In this document: positions 6,275 through 9,234 of the stretch, piece by piece
Numbering within the stretch: position 1 is the stretch's first letter
Layout of the letters: every line of letters begins with the position of its first letter
DNA from: JAJPJX01 sp964568355
Lineage (GTDB): Bacteria; Acidobacteriota; Terriglobia; Bryobacterales; Bryobacteraceae
Assembly (NCBI GenBank): GCA_964568355.1
Contig: CAZMRK010000175.1
Location: forward strand, 1-9,234
Reading direction: 5' to 3'
DNA length: 9,234 nucleotides
Notes under the pieces: model-generated
The model's input: the letters and a program-made list of their open reading frames with translations, nothing else
What the model was told of the DNA's origin: nothing
Database searches by the model: none
Program-made: the position numbers and the translations under genes

Positions 6275-7276
6275 ATGCTTCGCTCCAAGCGGCTCGCGCT
6301 GGCAAGTGCCTTCTTTCTTCTGCTTCTGGTGACGCTGAACCAGACCCGCGCTTCCGTGGCGGTGTCCGGCGGCCGCTGGTACAAGGGCAACCTGCATACT
6401 CACACCCTGAACAGCGACGGCGATTCCACGCCGCAGGAGGTGGCTACCTGGTATCGCGAACACGGCTATCAGTTCCTGGCGCTCTCCGACCACAACTTTC
6501 TGACGGATCCGGCGGGCCTGAACTCGGTGCTGGCCGCCCGCGAAAAATTCCTTCTGCTGCCGGCCGAAGAAGTGACCGATGCCTACCTGAAGAATCCCAT
6601 CCACGTGAACGGCTACAATCTGGAGCGCGAAGTTCAGCCCGCGCACGGCGACAGCGTGGCGGCGACGATCCAGAACGATGTGGACGTTATCCGCGGAGCC
6701 AAGGGGCTCCCGTCGCTCAATCATCCGAATTTCCACTGGGCGGCCACCGCGGAGGATCTGCTCAAGGTCCGGCATCTGAGCGTGTTCGAGGTCTACAACG
6801 GGCATCCGACCGTAAATAATGCCGGTGGCGGCGGGTCGATGTCCTTGGACGAGATGTGGGATGTGCTGCTGACGGCCGGTCGGCACGTCTACGGCATCGC
6901 CGTGGATGATGCTCACGTCTTCAAAAGGAGCGGACAGGAGCTTTCCAATCCGGGCCGGGGCTGGATCTGCGTTCGCGCGGAATCGCTGGCTGCCGCCAAC
7001 ATTGTCTCCGCGATTGAAACGGGCAATTTCTATGCGAGCTCGGGCGTCCAACTGAACGACGTCCAGGTCTCGGATAGCGAGTACCAGGTAGAGATCAAGG
7101 TCCGGCCGACGGAGAAATTCACGACCTATTTCATCGGAAGCGAGGGCCGCGTGCTCGCCAGAAGCTTCGACGCCGCTCCCAAGTACCGCTTCGCCGGCGG
7201 AGAGAAATACGTTCGCGCGCGCATCGAGTCCTCGTTCGGCTCGAAGGCATGGACCCAACCAACTTTCCGGCCGTAG
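6275..7276 (+). CDS. Exported PHP-domain metallohydrolase, CehA/McbA-like
   Basis: The 333-residue product starts with a signal peptide (MLRSKR, then a leucine-rich core at about 7-20, likely cleaved near residue 27), so it should act outside the cytoplasm. The PHP metal-binding motifs are complete and in order: H41-T-H43, S71-D72-H73-N74, E98/E99 in LLPAEEV, N149-H150-P151, and D212-A-H214 in VDDAHVF. PHP enzymes use two or three divalent metal ions to hydrolyse phosphoesters or, in CehA-type members, other esters and carbamates. FEVYNG at 171-176 is also typical of this subgroup. The C-terminal part from about 255 looks like a small beta-domain. Nothing fixes the substrate. It is transcribed divergently from the IclR operon and ends just before a good terminator, so it is probably monocistronic; its position makes it a candidate target of the regulator, which is inference. 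The first in-frame ATG after the spacer was chosen because it opens the signal peptide. Confidence 0.88.
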   Translation: MLRSKRLALASAFFLLLLVTLNQTRASVAVSGGRWYKGNLHTHTLNSDGDSTPQEVATWYREHGYQFLALSDHNFLTDPAGLNSVLAAREKFLLLPAEEVTDAYLKNPIHVNGYNLEREVQPAHGDSVAATIQNDVDVIRGAKGLPSLNHPNFHWAATAEDLLKVRHLSVFEVYNGHPTVNNAGGGGSMSLDEMWDVLLTAGRHVYGIAVDDAHVFKRSGQELSNPGRGWICVRAESLAAANIVSAIETGNFYASSGVQLNDVQVSDSEYQVEIKVRPTEKFTTYFIGSEGRVLARSFDAAPKYRFAGGEKYVRARIESSFGSKAWTQPTFRP

Positions 7277-7281
7277 CCGAT

Positions 7282-7314
7282 CGGAAAACCGAAACGGTAG
7301 TTTCGGTTTTTCCG
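7282..7314 (+). terminator. Rho-independent terminator after the PHP gene
   Basis: Starting nine bases after the PHP stop codon, AAAACCGAAAC (7285-7295) pairs perfectly with GTTTCGGTTTT (7300-7310) around a GGTA loop. Skipping T7311, CGG (7282-7284) and CCG (7312-7314) add three more pairs. Stem A-tract, core and T-tract (7307-7311) make a typical bidirectional intrinsic terminator, and more T-rich sequence follows. The core palindrome recurs inverted at 7354-7373. Confidence 0.75.
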
Positions 7315-7373
7315 GACCATTTTTCTCTGTTTTCAATCATTTGCAAAAATAAAACCGAAACTACCGTTTCGGT
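7288..7373. repeat. Pair of inverted palindromes (23-bp perfect inverted repeat) between the PHP gene and glgX
   Basis: Bases 7288-7310 and 7351-7373 are exact reverse complements over 23 bases, separated by 40 AT-rich bases. Each half is itself a palindrome with arms ACCGAAAC and GTTTCGGT, with centre GGTA in the first and TACC in the second. The transcript could therefore fold as two small hairpins or one long one. The arrangement resembles paired palindromic units of REP/BIME-type repeats, but could also be a twin operator. The palindrome centres are 66 bases apart. Confidence 0.7.
7354..7373. promoter_or_regulatory. Palindrome upstream of the glgX -10 box, possible operator
   Basis: ACCGAAAC (7354-7361), TACC, GTTTCGGT (7366-7373) ends 22 bases before the TATACT box and would adjoin or overlap the -35 area of the glgX promoter. 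Its core GAAAC-N4-GTTTC has the form of boxes bound by TetR-family regulators such as PsrA. Read on the minus strand it is followed by TTTTATTTTT and would also work as a terminator, but no minus-strand gene in the window ends there. Regulatory function is inferred. Confidence 0.4.
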
Positions 7374-7395
7374 CGCGTCCGAATTTTTGGTTTAC

Positions 7396-7426
7396 TATAC
7401 TTCTGCGGCCAGGTGTTTTTCGGGAG
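7396..7426 (+). promoter_or_regulatory. glgX -10 box and ribosome binding site
   Basis: TATACT at 7396-7401 matches the -10 consensus at five of six bases; a transcript would start near 7408. No good -35 is found 16-18 bases upstream (for example TCGCGT at 7373-7378), which fits an activator-dependent or weak promoter. GGGAG at 7422-7426 lies eight bases before the ATG at 7435 and supports that start. Confidence 0.55.
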
Positions 7427-7434
7427 CGGTTTCT

Positions 7435-9234
7435 ATGGGGCGCGGCAGCGCTTGCGCGGTTCCTGTTAGCGTTATAGGAAAAAGCCATCCTCTTGGCGCC
7501 ACGTTGTTTCCCGGCGGCGCCAATTTCAGCATCTTCTCGCGCGATGCTACCGGCGTCGACTTATTGCTCTTTGATCGCGAGGACGATGCGCGCCCGGCGC
7601 GCGTGATTCCGATCGATCCGGTGACCAACCGCACCTATCACTACTGGCACGTGTACGTGCCGGGCGCGCAGGCGGGCCAGATCTACGGATACCGGGTCCA
7701 CGGACCGTTCGATCCGCCGAAGGGCCTGCGCTTCGATCCCTTGAAGTTACTCCTGGATCCTTACGGCCGATCGATCGTGGTTCCCAAAGGCTACGACCGC
7801 ATGGCCGCCAGCGGGGAGGGAGACACGACCGCGACGGCTATGAAGAGCGTGGTGGTGGATCTGGATGCGTACGACTGGGAGGGAGACTGCCCGCTGCGAC
7901 GGCCATCCGCGCGCACCATCATCTATGAGATGCACGTGCGCGGCTTTACACGGAATCCGAACTCCGGCGTTCCGGAGAAGACCCGCGGCACCTATGCCGG
8001 CCTGATCGAAAAAATCCCCTATCTTCAGAATCTCGGCATTACCGCCGTCGAGCTGCTGCCGGTATTTCAATTCGACGCACAAGCGGTACCGCCCGGGCTG
8101 GTCAACTACTGGGGCTACGAGCCGGTTTCGTTCTTCGCGCCACACCGGGCGTACAGTTCTCGCCAGGATCTGATGGGGCCGGTGGACGAATTCCGCGACA
8201 TGGTGAAGGCGCTGCACCGGGCGGGCATCGAAGTGATTCTGGATGTAGTATTCAACCACACCGCGGAAGACAGCCATCTCGGCCCAACTTATTGTTTTCG
8301 GGGGATCGATAACCTCACTTACTATATCGTGGACGCGGATCGCTCCCGGTATGCCAACTTCAGCGGCACGGGTAACACGCTGAATGCGAATCACGCGGTA
8401 GTTCGCCGCATGATCGTGGACAGTCTTCGCTACTGGGTGGCGGAGATGCATGTCGACGGCTTCCGGTTCGATCTGGCATCAATCCTGGCGCGCGATTCGG
8501 CGGGGCATGTGATGGCGGACCCGCCGGTGCTCTGGGATATCGAATCCGACCCGATGCTGGCGGGCACCAAGATGATTGCGGAGGCCTGGGACGCGGCCGG
8601 GTTGTACCAGGTGGGCAGTTTCATCGGCGATAGCTGGAAGGAGTGGAACGGACGATTTCGCGATGATGTCCGGGATTTTTTCCGCGGCCAGGACGGGACG
8701 GTGGCGCGCTTCGCGGACCGGTTTCTCGGCAGCCGGGAGATCTATGGGCACGAAGAACGCGAGCCGGAGCAGAGCGTCAATTTTGTTACATGCCACGACG
8801 GCTTCACGCTGAACGACCTGGTTTCCTATAACAAAAAGCACAACGAGGCGAACGGCGACGACAACCGCGACGGGGCAGACGACAACCGAAGCTGGAACTG
8901 CGGCGTGGAAGGGCCGACCGAGGATGCCGCCGTGGAGAAATTGCGCAACCGGCAGGTGAAGAATTTCCTGGCGGCTACGATTCTTTCGCTGGGCGTGCCC
9001 ATGATTACCGCGGGCGACGAAGCGCGCCGGACGCAGGGAGGGAATAATAACGCCTACTGCCACGATAGCGAGATCAGTTGGTTCGACTGGTCGCTAATCG
9101 AGAAGCACGCCGACATCCACCGCTTTGCGCGATTGCTGATTGCCAACCGGCTGGAGCGCGATTTGGGAAGAGAGCACCGGCGCGTCAGCCTGAACCAGTG
9201 GCTTCAGCAAGCCGAGAGGACGTGGCACGGGGTG
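7435..9234 (+). CDS. glgX: Glycogen debranching enzyme, GlgX/TreX-type isoamylase (GH13), 3' end cut by window edge
   Basis: From the ATG at 7435 the frame is open for exactly 600 codons to the right edge; family members are usually about 650-720 residues, so only part of the C-terminal domain is missing. Residues about 14-110 form the N-terminal CBM48/isoamylase-N domain (HPLGATLFPGGANFSIFS; YGYRVHGPFDPPKGLRFDP). The GH13 barrel follows from about 160, with all four conserved regions intact: DVVFNHT at 270-276, GFRFDLA at 342-348 with nucleophile D346, IAEAWD at 381-386 with acid/base E383, and TCHDG with H454-D455. The stretch NGDDNRDGADDNRSWNCGVEGPTED is characteristic of GlgX-like enzymes, as is GDEARRTQGGNNNAYC. 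The enzyme hydrolyses alpha-1,6 branches of glycogen or limit dextrins in the cytoplasm, working with glycogen phosphorylase; TreX of the trehalose pathway is closely similar and cannot be excluded, since no treY/treZ or other glg gene is in view. No in-frame start occurs between the -10 box and 7435. It is separated from the PHP gene by a terminator. Confidence 0.9.
   Translation, partial: MGRGSACAVPVSVIGKSHPLGATLFPGGANFSIFSRDATGVDLLLFDREDDARPARVIPIDPVTNRTYHYWHVYVPGAQAGQIYGYRVHGPFDPPKGLRFDPLKLLLDPYGRSIVVPKGYDRMAASGEGDTTATAMKSVVVDLDAYDWEGDCPLRRPSARTIIYEMHVRGFTRNPNSGVPEKTRGTYAGLIEKIPYLQNLGITAVELLPVFQFDAQAVPPGLVNYWGYEPVSFFAPHRAYSSRQDLMGPVDEFRDMVKALHRAGIEVILDVVFNHTAEDSHLGPTYCFRGIDNLTYYIVDADRSRYANFSGTGNTLNANHAVVRRMIVDSLRYWVAEMHVDGFRFDLASILARDSAGHVMADPPVLWDIESDPMLAGTKMIAEAWDAAGLYQVGSFIGDSWKEWNGRFRDDVRDFFRGQDGTVARFADRFLGSREIYGHEEREPEQSVNFVTCHDGFTLNDLVSYNKKHNEANGDDNRDGADDNRSWNCGVEGPTEDAAVEKLRNRQVKNFLAATILSLGVPMITAGDEARRTQGGNNNAYCHDSEISWFDWSLIEKHADIHRFARLLIANRLERDLGREHRRVSLNQWLQQAERTWHGV

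Noticed and set aside
6188..7336. 382-codon open frame on the minus strand
   Set aside because: Antisense to the PHP gene, whose metal site and signal peptide are complete. It would also run through the terminator hairpin.
7351..7373. Second palindrome as a terminator for a minus-strand gene
   Set aside because: It has a T-tract on the minus strand, but no credible minus-strand gene ends there; glgX and the PHP gene both run on the plus strand. Kept instead as a repeat or operator candidate.
7747..9063. Two minus-strand open frames (7747-8451 and 8479-9063)
   Set aside because: Both are antisense to glgX, whose four GH13 catalytic regions read cleanly on the plus strand.

Overview
The window looks like a chromosomal segment of an Acidobacteriota bacterium, most likely of the Solibacter/Bryobacter group. 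The basis is a high-GC genome with GC-rich third codon positions, an Oar-like TonB-dependent receptor of about 1,090 residues with an N-terminal carboxypeptidase-regulatory-like domain (a family heavily expanded in that phylum), an FG-GAP propeller protein, a PEP-CTERM protein and an exported PHP hydrolase. The taxonomic call is inference from protein types, not from a marker gene.

Layout. Bases 1-6173 are read on the minus strand. In transcription order they hold an IclR-family regulator (6173-5310), the TonB-dependent receptor (5290-2015), a secreted seven-bladed FG-GAP/VCBS-type propeller (2012-831) and a PEP-CTERM surface protein (758 to the left edge, 3' end cut off). The first three are packed with gaps of 19 and 2 bases and are almost certainly one operon, with the propeller gene translationally coupled to the receptor. 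The PEP-CTERM gene follows after 72 bases and has a plausible promoter of its own. A 101-base divergent region (6174-6274) separates this block from two plus-strand genes: an exported CehA/McbA-like PHP metallohydrolase (6275-7276) and, after a terminator and a 158-base spacer, a glycogen debranching enzyme of the GlgX/TreX type (7435 to the right edge, C-terminus cut off).

How the parts may work together. The regulator, receptor and coupled propeller form a plausible self-regulated outer-membrane uptake unit: the receptor would be the TonB-driven pore, the propeller an extracytoplasmic partner, and the divergent PHP enzyme possibly acts on the same substrate. GlgX belongs to intracellular alpha-glucan metabolism and looks like an independent unit.

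The non-coding signals deserve most attention. An 8-bp-arm inverted repeat at the IclR start places the ATG in the four-base loop of a hairpin. Two copies of one palindrome, inverted relative to each other as a 23-bp perfect inverted repeat, lie between the PHP gene and glgX; one is a good terminator and the other sits just upstream of the glgX -10 box. I found no RNA genes, CRISPR arrays, insertion sequences or transposases.
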